The translations under genes and the position numbers were made by a program. This document shows positions 19,566 to 28,160 of a stretch of DNA of 64,000 bases, one piece after another. The notes beneath the pieces are model-generated. The model worked only from the letters and a program-made list of their open reading frames with translations, was not told where the DNA came from and ran no database searches. The DNA is from an uncultured Flavobacteriaceae bacterium (GTDB lineage: Bacteria; Bacteroidota; Bacteroidia; Flavobacteriales; Flavobacteriaceae), in assembly GCA_947494825.1 (NCBI GenBank), contig CANLWN010000005.1:434001-498000 (forward strand), given 5' to 3'. Each line of letters opens with the position of its first letter. Within the stretch, counting starts at the first letter, position 1.

Positions 19566-20270
19566 ATGAAATATGTTTCCATTGTACTCGTGGTTTTGAG
19601 CGGCATTTTACTGGGCGCTACCGAAAGAGAACGCCCAAGGGAGGAAATCAAAACAGTTAACGTGGCCATATTTCTTTACAATGGGGTAGAACTTTTGGAT
19701 TTTAGTGGTCCGGCAGAAGTCTTTGCCGCAACCGCATTTAGGGATGAACAGGGACAATACCGCAGACCGTTTAAGGTGTATACCGTGGCAAAAAACACCG
19801 AACCCATACTGAGCCAGGGTTTTCTACGAGTGGTTCCGGACTATTCCGTTGCCAATGCGCCCACCGCCGATATCGTTGTATTGCCAGGAGGGGCAACCGG
19901 AAATTCACGTAGAACGCCGGAGGTAATGGAATGGGTCAAAAACAGTTCCAAAAAGGCAAAGATCATGATGTCGGTCTGTACCGGAGCTTTCCTCTTGGGT
20001 GATGCCGGCCTTTTAAAGAATAAAACGGCCACTACATGGTACGGGGCCATAGAACGGTTCAAAAATGCCTATCCGGAAACGGAAGTCCGGGAAAACACCC
20101 GCTATGTAGATCATGGGAATATTGTCACCACAGCCGGAGTATCTGCCGGAATTGATGGCGCCCTACATATTGTAGGTAGGTGGATCAATCCCGAGACGGC
20201 AAGGTCCACGGCTGAATATATGGAATACGACAAATGGGTTCCTCAGGACGGCACGGTAATAGCTCCCTGA
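19566..20270 (+). CDS. DJ-1/PfpI (GATase1-like) family protein, exported
   Basis: The ATG at 19566 gives MKYVSIVLVVLSGILLGATE, an export signal; the open frame extends 111 bp further upstream without signal-like sequence. The 234-residue protein has the DJ-1/PfpI fold with the nucleophile elbow MMSVCTGAFLLG (Cys138) and the acidic partner in LYNGVELLDFSGPAEVF. It most resembles the GATase1 domain found at the N-terminus of some AraC regulators, but no HTH follows. Its substrate is unknown. It converges on the beta-lactamase-like gene, 6 bp away. Confidence 0.88.
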   Translation: MKYVSIVLVVLSGILLGATERERPREEIKTVNVAIFLYNGVELLDFSGPAEVFAATAFRDEQGQYRRPFKVYTVAKNTEPILSQGFLRVVPDYSVANAPTADIVVLPGGATGNSRRTPEVMEWVKNSSKKAKIMMSVCTGAFLLGDAGLLKNKTATTWYGAIERFKNAYPETEVRENTRYVDHGNIVTTAGVSAGIDGALHIVGRWINPETARSTAEYMEYDKWVPQDGTVIAP

Positions 20271-20276
20271 ACCGTA

Positions 20277-21389
20277 TTAGTTTACCACAGCAGGTAAAAC
20301 ATGGCTGTAGAGTAAGGAAATAGGTTTTAGCTCTTCTTGGTATGAGGCCGTACTATCATTGGTAAAAACAACCACCATATCGTATCTTGGGATGACAAAA
20401 ATAAACTGGCCCCAATGGCCATAGGCCATATACATTGCCGGCGGGTCCGTTACCTTTTTCTTTTTATCCAAGGGCAAGAGCCACCACATATAGCCGTACC
20501 CGGTATTGGAAACCCCAGCGATACTTTCGGCATGTGGAACATGGGGTCGGGTAGCCTCCCTTACCCACCATTCCGGAAGGACTTGTTTGCCCTCCCATTT
20601 GCCTTTTCGAAGATAGAGGTATCCTATTCTAGCCATGTCCTTTGGCCGGAGAAAAAGTCCGCCCCCGGTATGGGGAATCCCCCTATGGCCCCAACTCCAC
20701 TTGGCCTTTGTGATGTTCAATGGTTCAAAAAGATAGTGCTTTGCAAAACTCTGGGTAGGCATGCCCGAGGCATTTTGCAACAAACCTCCTAAGAGAATGG
20801 CAATGCCGCTGTTGTAATACCATTGTTTCCCCGGTCGGGTTTCCATTTTGTAATCCAACACGTATTTCATGCGATCGCCGGAATAACGGTTAAGCGCGCC
20901 CAAATGCCGTTCCCCGGTCCATGCTTGCCCCGTTCTCATGGTGAGGGCGTGCTTGAGGGTCATGGCCCGCTTATTTTCATCCAAATAATCAATTTGGGTA
21001 TACTCCGGGAAAAAGTGGAGCACAGGTTGATCCAGATTTTTGATGAATCCATTTTGAATGGCCACACCAACCAAGGTAGAAGTAATACTTTTGGTCACGG
21101 ATTGCAGCGTATGTGGTGTTGTTCCCTTATAGCTCCCAAAAGTTTCATCAACAACCAAATAACCGTTCTTAATTACCGTAAAGGAACTTATCGGTTCAAG
21201 AATTTTCTTCTGTTTGAGCAAGGCTATAAAAGCATCGATCTTCTCCTGGTCCAAACCTTGCTCTCCAGCCTTACCTTGGCGCCACTGGCTCTTGGGAAAG
21301 TAGTCCTCTTGCTGCCCGGTCAGTGGAACGACTGTCAGTATACATAGGCAGGACAATACCCATCCCCTGAAAAAACCCGTTTTACCCAT
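20277..21389 (-). CDS. Class C beta-lactamase-like serine hydrolase, exported
   Basis: The start is the ATG at 21389 (the codon before it is TTG). The 370-residue protein has a signal peptide (MGKTGFFRGWVLSCLCILTV) and the penicillin-binding fold motifs SVTK (Ser97 nucleophile, Lys100), YYNSG as the YxN motif, and HWGQF as the KTG-equivalent HxG. Proteins of this group act as esterases, peptidases or beta-lactamases; resistance activity should not be assumed. It is monocistronic, with 171 bp upstream that contains a TAnnTTTG match on the minus strand at 21531-21538. Confidence 0.9.
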   Translation of the reverse strand: MGKTGFFRGWVLSCLCILTVVPLTGQQEDYFPKSQWRQGKAGEQGLDQEKIDAFIALLKQKKILEPISSFTVIKNGYLVVDETFGSYKGTTPHTLQSVTKSITSTLVGVAIQNGFIKNLDQPVLHFFPEYTQIDYLDENKRAMTLKHALTMRTGQAWTGERHLGALNRYSGDRMKYVLDYKMETRPGKQWYYNSGIAILLGGLLQNASGMPTQSFAKHYLFEPLNITKAKWSWGHRGIPHTGGGLFLRPKDMARIGYLYLRKGKWEGKQVLPEWWVREATRPHVPHAESIAGVSNTGYGYMWWLLPLDKKKKVTDPPAMYMAYGHWGQFIFVIPRYDMVVVFTNDSTASYQEELKPISLLYSHVLPAVVN

Positions 21390-21560
21390 CAATCATTTTT
21401 TACGCTTCCGATTTTTTACCTTGTAGCTTCATCGGACATTCAAAATACCGAATTTCCTGCATCGGAGTACCGTTGTTAACACTTGTTTAGTAGTAAAAGC
21501 GCTTAACAAGCTCATAAAACAAAATTATTCCAAAGATATAAATCTACTTGGCCTTCCTAC

Positions 21561-22664
21561 TTAAACCTCATCCTTGGAAATCAATTTAAGGTTATAGGAG
21601 TCCGATTTTTTATCCCGTAACATCACGAGTATATACGTGCTGTCATAGTCCGAAATATGGGAAATACTGCCCAATTTTATGTTCTCCCGTTTTACACCCC
21701 GCTCCCTGGACGGTGCTGTAATGGCCTTGGCGTTAAACAGGTCCTTTCCGCTGATTTTCGTCAAAGGATGCACATTATTGCCTACCAGTACATAATCCTT
21801 TCCCTTATGTGTATAGGAAATAATACCGGTGGGTGTGTTCCCGGCACCGATTTCGGCAACCGTTTTTCCGACCAATTTTTTGTTCCCGTTCAATTCGCTT
21901 AATTTAAAGGTGACCAAGGGGGTACACATATAGCCCGCCACTACGTGCCATTGATTTTCCAACTGAACGGGCAAGAATCTATAGATGGGGGCGTGGGTTT
22001 CGTTTCGTCCATGGGAAACGTGATATACCTGTACGTTAGTGGTCAGCATTTTTTGGTCAAACGGAAATGCCACCCTGCGCAGTCCGGATGAAAACTCTTC
22101 ATTGGACAGGCCCGAGATAATGAGTTCTCCATTGACATAGTGCATATCGGTAACGGTATAGGTCCTGGAGGGTCTTTTCCAGGTCTTGTGATCGGCCGCC
22201 GGGGCGTTGGTGATTTCCTTTTTGGAGTGGCTTACATTTTCCAGGGGAAATTCACCTAGCCCGTCCTTTCCCAAACGAAAAAGGGCATAACTGGTTTCCT
22301 CCCCGTTTTTTTTGCTTACCGCAAAGAATACGTTTTTGGAAGCCGGGTTAACCGCCATATCCAGTATGGTGATATCTTTTGTAGATGCGCCCATGGCCGC
22401 TGCCAGCTTTTTGTCCAGTCCCTCGAGAGTCAATTCATGGATTACCATTTCCTGTGTGTCCTGAACGTCAACAGCATATACGGTCATTCCCGTGTTATCA
22501 CCGATAAAAAGAATGTTCTCAGGTCCAAAGGCGATGGCCTTGATCGATTTGATTCCCGGATTCCCATAGGTAAAGCCGGTTTTTAAATTTCCAGGTTCTT
22601 CCGCATTGGTGCTGAGCGCAAAGACCACACCTAGCAGCGTTACAATTGTTTTTTTTAGTTTCAT
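21561..22664 (-). CDS. Exported beta-propeller-like protein of unknown function, paralogue A
   Basis: The 367-residue protein has a signal peptide (MKLKKTIVTLLGVVFALSTNA). The mature sequence shows propeller-like strand repeats (IKAIAFGPENILFIGDN, DMAVNPASKNVFFAVSK). It is clearly paralogous to the gene at 23567: shared landmarks are YGNPGIKS/YGTPNIRS, GLSNEEFSS, FPFDQ, YxCTPL, VAEIGxG and a closing IxxxxxxYxVxL segment. I do not recognise the family. It is the last gene of a four-gene minus-strand operon of exported proteins. Confidence 0.8.
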   Translation of the reverse strand: MKLKKTIVTLLGVVFALSTNAEEPGNLKTGFTYGNPGIKSIKAIAFGPENILFIGDNTGMTVYAVDVQDTQEMVIHELTLEGLDKKLAAAMGASTKDITILDMAVNPASKNVFFAVSKKNGEETSYALFRLGKDGLGEFPLENVSHSKKEITNAPAADHKTWKRPSRTYTVTDMHYVNGELIISGLSNEEFSSGLRRVAFPFDQKMLTTNVQVYHVSHGRNETHAPIYRFLPVQLENQWHVVAGYMCTPLVTFKLSELNGNKKLVGKTVAEIGAGNTPTGIISYTHKGKDYVLVGNNVHPLTKISGKDLFNAKAITAPSRERGVKRENIKLGSISHISDYDSTYILVMLRDKKSDSYNLKLISKDEV

Positions 22665-22693
22665 ATCTGTGCATTAAGGTTTATAAAGCTGTC

Positions 22694-23554
22694 TTAAAAA
22701 CTGTTTTTGTCCGATACCATTCTTTCATTGCCCTTCATATCAACAATAAATAGTGCGGGCAGTCCCTCTTGTGTACCCTCCATCACATCCCTGGTAAAGG
22801 CGATGTATTTGTTGTCCGGAGACCAATGGGGATAGAAAGCCTGATACCCTTTCTTACGCACCAGAACCTTACTCTCTCCTCCCTCAGCTGGAATGATGCG
22901 CATTTCGAAGGCTCCGTCAACAACTGTGATATAACTTATTTGCTGTCCGTCGGAAGACCAGCTCTGATGAAACTCGCCCTTGGGTGTGTCCGTGAGCTGT
23001 TTTAAATCTGTCCCATCAGGATTGATCGTATACAAATCGGGCTCGCTCTCCTCATCAACAGCTCTTCGGAAAAGTATCTTGCTCCCATCGGGTGACCATC
23101 TTGGCGTACTTTCAATAGCTTCGGTATTGGTGAGCCGTCGTGTATGTTTGCCCTCACTGTTCATGATATAGAGCTCGTTATTGCCTGTTCTATTGCTTGA
23201 AAATACAATGGACCTGCCATCGGGAGAATAGTCCCCGTCCTCGCTATCGTAGTCCCCTTCCGTTAGTTTTTTCACTTCCTTGCCCTGGGGATTGAACCGA
23301 TATATTTCGTGGTGGCCATCCCTTACCGTAGTAAACATGATATGCTTACCATCGGGAGACCATCGGGGAGCAAAATCCCGTTCCGGATGTCCTTCCAAAA
23401 TTTGGAAATCGCTTCCGTCCAGGTTTACCGTATAGATGTCCTCTATGGAATGGATGTAAAAAAAAGCAATCTTTTCCCCGTTTGGGGACCAAACCTGGGC
23501 ACAAGCGAAGCTACAGGCTAAAAATGGCAACAGTGTCATTAGTATATTTCGCAT
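22694..23554 (-). CDS. TolB-like PD40/WD40 beta-propeller protein, exported
   Basis: The 286-residue protein begins with a signal peptide (MRNILMTLLPFLACSFACAQ) and consists of about six repeats of the PD40 type: WSPNGEKIAFF, WSPDGKHIMFT, YSPDGRSIVFS, WSPDGSKILFR, WSSDGQQISYI, WSPDNKYIAFT. It resembles the propeller half of TolB without the N-terminal domain or a DPP-IV hydrolase, so it is probably a binding scaffold in the periplasm. It lies between the two paralogous propeller genes (12 and 29 bp gaps). Confidence 0.88.
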   Translation of the reverse strand: MRNILMTLLPFLACSFACAQVWSPNGEKIAFFYIHSIEDIYTVNLDGSDFQILEGHPERDFAPRWSPDGKHIMFTTVRDGHHEIYRFNPQGKEVKKLTEGDYDSEDGDYSPDGRSIVFSSNRTGNNELYIMNSEGKHTRRLTNTEAIESTPRWSPDGSKILFRRAVDEESEPDLYTINPDGTDLKQLTDTPKGEFHQSWSSDGQQISYITVVDGAFEMRIIPAEGGESKVLVRKKGYQAFYPHWSPDNKYIAFTRDVMEGTQEGLPALFIVDMKGNERMVSDKNSF

Positions 23555-23566
23555 AGGTCTTTGATT

Positions 23567-24724
23567 TTAAAGTGTATTCACATTTAGGGAAGTCAGGTCA
23601 AAACCTTCCCTTTTATTTTTGGTCAAGAGCACCACATAGTTTTCATTGAGGTTGTCCATTTGCCTAATGTGACTCCCGGGTATCAGGGTCTTATAATGTA
23701 CCCCGGCCCTTGAAGTTGGATAATTGATGGACTTTCGTTGTGCCGCAAGATCGGCAGGTCGCATTTGTATGAGTCCCCTTTTGGAGTTGGCGATCAAGAT
23801 ATACTCTTCCCCTTTCTTTCTATACGTACGGATATCAATGGGATGACTGCCTGGGCCAATTTCCGCTACCGTACGGGCACGGATCTTCCCACCATCCCGT
23901 AAATCCACCAAGGGAATGGTAATTAGCGGCGTACAGGAATACGCCGCCAATAAATGTTGCTGTCCGTTGATTTGATATTTGATGAAGGTATTGATGGGAG
24001 AACTCGTTTCGTACTGCCCGTGGGCCCCATGGTAGAACTCGACCCCAGTGGTGGAATGTTGCTGGTCAAAGGGAAATTGGGCCACTCTAAAGGTGGATGA
24101 AAATTCCTCATTGGAAAGCCCCGAAATATATAGCTGTCCGTTATCATATACTAAGTAACGAATAGTGGCAGTATTTTTAGACCTGCCGCTACGCCATTTG
24201 GCGCTGGGTGTAAATGCACCTGAAAGCTTTAATTGATTATAATACACGCCCTCCAGGGATACCTCACTTATCTTTCCCTGGGGGCTGATCTTCATTAGGA
24301 GGGTGGCGTCATTGAGATAGTTGGGGTCAAAAATATCACGCTCCCTGCTGTTTGACCCTCCGTAGGACACCGTACAATAAATATTCTGGGATATTGGGTT
24401 CACCGCCAGGTCATGGATCAGGATATCCTTACGGGGTCTTCCCAAGAGGGCACCGATCTTTTGGTCAATATCCCTGATGTCAATGGGCGCAGCAGACGAG
24501 GGTTTCTTATCATCCTTAAAATCAAAGGCGTAGACCGATGCTCCTTTGGAATCCCCGAGAAAAAGAATACCATCGGGGCCAAAGGTTAGTTTGGACATGG
24601 ATCGGATATTGGGCGTCCCATAGATGAACGTCCCTTCATGGGCTTCTTTTTCCAAGGCATCTCCCGAAAGGAAGGAAAGCGATGTACAAGCAAGTACGCC
24701 CAGAACGATTGTTATTCTTTTCAT
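23567..24724 (-). CDS. Exported beta-propeller-like protein of unknown function, paralogue B
   Basis: The first ATG is at 24724 (MKRITIVLGVLACTSLSFLSG, a signal peptide). The 385-residue product shares order and motifs with the gene at 21561 (GxPDGILFLGDSKGASVYAFD, GLSNEEFSS, FPFDQ, YSCTPLITIPL). It carries an extra Ser/Arg-rich loop near residue 120. The duplication flanks the TolB-like gene. It starts 11 bp after the stop of the Ig-like gene. Function is unknown; export and co-transcription suggest a shared envelope complex. Confidence 0.8.
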   Translation of the reverse strand: MKRITIVLGVLACTSLSFLSGDALEKEAHEGTFIYGTPNIRSMSKLTFGPDGILFLGDSKGASVYAFDFKDDKKPSSAAPIDIRDIDQKIGALLGRPRKDILIHDLAVNPISQNIYCTVSYGGSNSRERDIFDPNYLNDATLLMKISPQGKISEVSLEGVYYNQLKLSGAFTPSAKWRSGRSKNTATIRYLVYDNGQLYISGLSNEEFSSTFRVAQFPFDQQHSTTGVEFYHGAHGQYETSSPINTFIKYQINGQQHLLAAYSCTPLITIPLVDLRDGGKIRARTVAEIGPGSHPIDIRTYRKKGEEYILIANSKRGLIQMRPADLAAQRKSINYPTSRAGVHYKTLIPGSHIRQMDNLNENYVVLLTKNKREGFDLTSLNVNTL

Positions 24725-24735
24725 AATCAAATGGT

Positions 24736-25830
24736 TTATAGTTTTTGTTTTATGGGTACAAAAGGAATTTTTAGTTCCTTAAAGGTTTTGGGGGTATCGT
24801 TGGGATTATTTAGGTCCACATCAAATTTTCTCCTGAGATTGTTTCCCGCCAGGTCTTCCAACCAGGCGTTGATTATAATAAGGTGCTTGCCCTCGCCCCA
24901 AGGCCGATTTGGGGTAAAAAGCCAGTCCTGTTCGTTACGGGCCAGCTGTATTGTGCCATTTACCCTTTTGTTTTCCATGTTTACGACTACGATGGTGCTA
25001 TGCAAAAGACCGTAGTCCATCACCTCATTAAAGGTTATTTGAAGCGGTTCTTTGGTACCCGCATCCGGTAACTGTACATGCCAGTCATCGGGAACGGGCG
25101 ATTCCCGATCCACTGCTACTACCGTAAACTCCTTTACAAAATCATGGGTCAGGGTGGCACCTTTGTAATCTGTCCATTTCTTATCAATGACCAGTCTATA
25201 TCGCCGGCCTTCCACCAAAGGCAGACCTAATTGTAGGTTGGGCTGCACGCCCCGTTTGATCCGGCCTGGATCTAGGAATACCGTAAGCCGTTTTCCTTCT
25301 GGGTCCCAAAGTTCCTCGGACATCGCCAAAAAAGCTTCTGTTTCCAGCACTTTTTCCGGCATTCGATAGAGTTTTATATATTGGGCCGCTCCCCCGAAGC
25401 GCATGGGCTTGGAAAATTCTATATAAAACTTGAGTTGGTTCATAGGGAGTGCCGAGGTACTGGGGTATATGTTTGCCACATAGGCGGATGGATCGTTCCT
25501 TGCAGCTGGAACGCTAACCTTATATCGACCTGATCTTCCCAAAGTTGAACCGATCACAACGGTATATTCTGCGCCATTCACAAACCCATATTTAGGACGA
25601 AATAGGATTTTATGACCCTCCTTCCGGTAGTCCCCGATAAGCTCGGGCATTAGAACAGATTCATTAAGTTCTCCAAAATAAACGGATATCCGTTGATCAA
25701 TACTATCCCCTTGCCCTATTTCCAGCCCTTCTACAACAATTGCAGGCAATGTGGGCTCATAGGTCACAGCAATGGGACCAAAACTGGTTTGAAGAAAAAG
25801 TGTTGTCAAAAGGACAATCAGTGCTCCCAT
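24736..25830 (-). CDS. Exported protein with SbsA-type bacterial Ig-like domains
   Basis: The 364-residue protein has a signal peptide (MGALIVLLTTLFLQTSFGPIA) followed by Ig-like segments. Phrases such as LKFYIEFSKPMRFGG, LQITFNEVMDYGLLHSTIVV and a closing LIIINAWLEDLAGNNLRRKF are typical of the Big_5/SbsA-like domain, which contains an adjacent FSxPM strand and a DxxGN turn. It is the first gene of the four-gene operon and is divergent from the membrane AraC regulator at 26218. It is probably a surface or periplasmic binding protein. Confidence 0.8.
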   Translation of the reverse strand: MGALIVLLTTLFLQTSFGPIAVTYEPTLPAIVVEGLEIGQGDSIDQRISVYFGELNESVLMPELIGDYRKEGHKILFRPKYGFVNGAEYTVVIGSTLGRSGRYKVSVPAARNDPSAYVANIYPSTSALPMNQLKFYIEFSKPMRFGGAAQYIKLYRMPEKVLETEAFLAMSEELWDPEGKRLTVFLDPGRIKRGVQPNLQLGLPLVEGRRYRLVIDKKWTDYKGATLTHDFVKEFTVVAVDRESPVPDDWHVQLPDAGTKEPLQITFNEVMDYGLLHSTIVVVNMENKRVNGTIQLARNEQDWLFTPNRPWGEGKHLIIINAWLEDLAGNNLRRKFDVDLNNPNDTPKTFKELKIPFVPIKQKL

Positions 25831-26217
25831 TACCTGAAATTTAAAGGGTTATCGTCTTGGTCTTAAATGATGGTCTTTGGAGGTCAACAAAGGATGGTGG
25901 GTAATAAAGGATTGCTGGCTTAAATTACGGATATTGATTATTGGTCCTTCCAAAATCAATAGGCCTTTTGTATGAATGCATCCAAACGTACATTTCTGCA
26001 TATCTCCCTTCCCAGCTGACAAATATTCTCTTTATCGTCCATGATATTTAACAGAATCTTTAGAATTCTATTTACTACTTTTATCAGAGCACGCCACTTA
26101 GGGGAGTTTGACTCCGATGTATCCAAGCCTATTTTGGACAGCTACCTAGGAATGTAAAATGGCTACTTTGGTCCTCAAGAATCGTCCCAGGTGAAAAAGC
26201 TATAGATATCTTATGAG
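25831..26217. promoter_or_regulatory. Divergent intergenic region, no gene seen
   Basis: These 387 bp separate the Ig-like/propeller operon from the divergent AraC-type sensor gene. I found no ORF, no strong inverted repeat and no complete TTG/TAnnTTTG promoter. Both promoters must lie here. Confidence 0.4.
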
Positions 26218-27582
26218 ATGATGAAGAGCGTTACGCTTTGTACTATTGCCTTGTCGGCATTGCTTACCGTCTTGGCATCCACCCATCTGGTCCATGCACG
26301 GGATGCATCGGAATCTACCGAGTACCGTTGCCCTCCATGTGGGTGCAATCAGGATGCCATCGCATTTGCCTACCCAGGAAAATGTCCTTCCTGTAACATG
26401 CAACTTGTGGCGGTTCCAACGGGTATCACTAAAACCATAGACCATCAATTGGCACCATATCTGGAAACCGGGATGTTGGGCGCTATATACACCAAATTGA
26501 TTTATCCCATATTCGCTGTTGGGATATTGCTGTCCCTATTTTTACTTTTAAAAGGCATACGGGGCCGATCTCTAAATGTTTTTCTCACGGGAATTATCCT
26601 GGTCCTTTCGCTCTATGGCTTTAAGAACCAGTTGTATGCCGTGAATTATAGCCTTACGAATACCTATAAGAGTTTGTTCACTCCCATTTCTTTTATCGTA
26701 GTATTGGGCCCCTTACTCTTTTTTTACATCAAAAGCCTTACGGTTAGCTCCTTCAAATGGCATAGAATGTACCTATACCATTTTGTTCCAGGCATACTGG
26801 TTTTCCTGTATTATGGGATTCTCGCCCTACTACCGGAAGAAATTAAGCTACAGTTTATGTTTTCGCCCTTTGAAGTCTTGTTCAGCCATTCGGAACAAAT
26901 AGCAGCTGTACTACTTGGGGGTGTTTATCTCTACTTTGCCGTTAAGAACTATAACCATTGGAAGGCGGACCATCCGGTCCTTAATAGGAAACTGGCATCC
27001 TGGGTATTCAGGTTTTTATTGGGCCTTGCCCTACTGCTCGGATTTTGGGGCATCATGATCCTAGTGAATCTATGGATTTACGATTTTGGTGTCGCCACCG
27101 TTTCCTATAATCCGTTGTGGTTGGTCATGGGCATTACCCTGCTGTGGCTGGGGGTAGAGATTGCATCGAATCCTAAATTCTTTTTATTGAACAAAAGCAC
27201 GAATCTGGTGAACGGAAACAGGGTCATGTCCGTGGAGGAACTTTCCAATTTAAAAAATGGGCTCAAAGGGTTGATGGTGGATCAAAAGTTATATACCGAT
27301 CCCAACCTAAGCCTAAATACACTGGCGCTGGCCTTGGATATCAACCCTAAATATCTGAGCATGATGCTCAACAATTCCCTGGGAAAGAACTTTTACGACT
27401 TTATTAACGAGTATCGCATTGAGGATATCAAAAAAAGATTGGCAGACGGAAGCAATCGCAACCTCACCATAGAAGCTATTGCCAATCAGGCTGGTTTTCG
27501 TTCCAAATCGAGCTTTAATGCCGCCTTTAAAAAACAGTTGGGCATGACTCCAAGGGAGTTTATGAAACAGGGCAATCCCTAG
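26218..27582 (+). CDS. Membrane-bound AraC-family regulator with heavy-metal-binding domain
   Basis: This 454-residue protein starts with a signal-like segment (residues 4-27), then a short heavy-metal-binding domain YRCPPCGC...KCPSCNMQLV (Cys38, 41, 43, 56, 59). Seven predicted membrane helices follow (about 90-320), and the C-terminus is an AraC HTH (about 350-452, LALDINPKYLSMMLN and IANQAGFRSKSSFNAAFKKQ, ending MTPREFMKQ). The order suggests a periplasmic Cys-rich sensor that controls a cytoplasmic DNA-binding domain. It is divergent from the propeller operon at 21561-25830, the most likely target. A second ATG at 26221 is equally possible as start. Confidence 0.9.
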   Translation: MMKSVTLCTIALSALLTVLASTHLVHARDASESTEYRCPPCGCNQDAIAFAYPGKCPSCNMQLVAVPTGITKTIDHQLAPYLETGMLGAIYTKLIYPIFAVGILLSLFLLLKGIRGRSLNVFLTGIILVLSLYGFKNQLYAVNYSLTNTYKSLFTPISFIVVLGPLLFFYIKSLTVSSFKWHRMYLYHFVPGILVFLYYGILALLPEEIKLQFMFSPFEVLFSHSEQIAAVLLGGVYLYFAVKNYNHWKADHPVLNRKLASWVFRFLLGLALLLGFWGIMILVNLWIYDFGVATVSYNPLWLVMGITLLWLGVEIASNPKFFLLNKSTNLVNGNRVMSVEELSNLKNGLKGLMVDQKLYTDPNLSLNTLALALDINPKYLSMMLNNSLGKNFYDFINEYRIEDIKKRLADGSNRNLTIEAIANQAGFRSKSSFNAAFKKQLGMTPREFMKQGNP

Positions 27583-27761
27583 TTCAAGTTGCTAGGAACC
27601 GTGGACATCCATATACGCCATGATCCACATACCATAAGCTCTAACATCGCCTTACCAGATGGTTTTTACAAGAAATAAAGTGCATAAAATTATACTAATC
27701 CCCCCTTTCTTAAAATTTATTTTAAGTAGCGATAAAATGAACGCGTGTTGTAAAACTTGTT

Positions 27762-27769
27762 TATATTTG
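27762..27769 (+). promoter_or_regulatory. -7 promoter element for tRNA-Leu
   Basis: TATATTTG matches the TAnnTTTG consensus of Bacteroidota sigma factors and lies 27 bp before the tRNA. No TTG was found at the usual -33 distance. Confidence 0.5.
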
Positions 27770-27796
27770 CGCACCAGTTTTCCAAATTATGGTCAT

Positions 27797-27883
27797 GCCC
27801 ACGTGGCGGAATTGGTAGACGCGCTACCTTGAGGGGGTAGTGTTCGCAAGGACGTGCTGGTTCGACTCCAGTCGTGGGCACCA
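27797..27883 (+). tRNA. tRNA-Leu (anticodon GAG)
   Basis: The acceptor stem pairs gcccacg (27797-27803) with cgtgggc (27873-27879), followed by the discriminator A and an encoded CCA (27881-27883). The anticodon stem ctacc/ggtag encloses the loop TTGAGGG with anticodon GAG at 27831-27833, which reads CUC and CUU leucine codons. The long variable arm (tgttcgcaaggacg region) is that of a class II tRNA, and the T arm contains GGTTCGACTCC. Confidence 0.97.
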
Positions 27884-27885
27884 AG

Positions 27886-27922
27886 GCCCCAGCTCCCAAC
27901 AGGGACTGGGGTCATTTTTTTA
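27886..27922 (+). terminator. Intrinsic terminator of the tRNA-Leu gene
   Basis: The stem pairs CCCCAG-C-TCCC with GGGA-CTGGGG around a short AACA loop and is followed by TCATTTTTTT. It starts 3 bp after the tRNA CCA end. Confidence 0.85.
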
Positions 27923-27927
27923 TCGCT

Positions 27928-28071
27928 ATGTACTACGTTTATATCCTATACTCGGCCAAAAACAGCAGGTACTATATCGGGCAGACCGCCGATCTGCACG
28001 ACAGGCTCCGTAGGCACAACAACAGAACGGAGAGGGCGGTGGTATTGGATGCAACAATCTTTAGTTTCTAA
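27928..28071 (+). pseudogene. Truncated GIY-YIG nuclease gene behind tRNA-Leu
   Basis: The ATG at 27928, just after the tRNA terminator, opens 47 codons. The first 32 residues (MYYVYILYSAKNSRYYIGQT, then ADLHDRLRRHNN) are a textbook GIY-YIG N-terminus, but the frame ends soon after in unrelated residues. Complete proteins of this small URI-like family are about 80-100 residues, so the second half with the catalytic Glu is missing. No continuation was found in the other plus-strand frames. It is best read as a 3'-deleted remnant, although the short product might be made. Confidence 0.7.
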
Positions 28072-28160
28072 TTCTTTTTCGGACAGTCTCTTTTTGCTTA
28101 TCTATTTACTTTATACGTAACTTAGAATCCGCTAAGCAGTACCCTATTTAAAGAGGTTTT

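Noticed and set aside
19379-19669. N-terminal extension of the DUF5916 frame by 97 codons.
   Set aside because: The extension overlaps the divergent DJ-1/PfpI gene and has no signal peptide, whereas the ATG at 19378 gives one.
20277-21389. Class C beta-lactamase-like gene considered as an antibiotic-resistance gene.
   Set aside because: The fold motifs are shared with many esterases and peptidases, and nothing around it suggests resistance.
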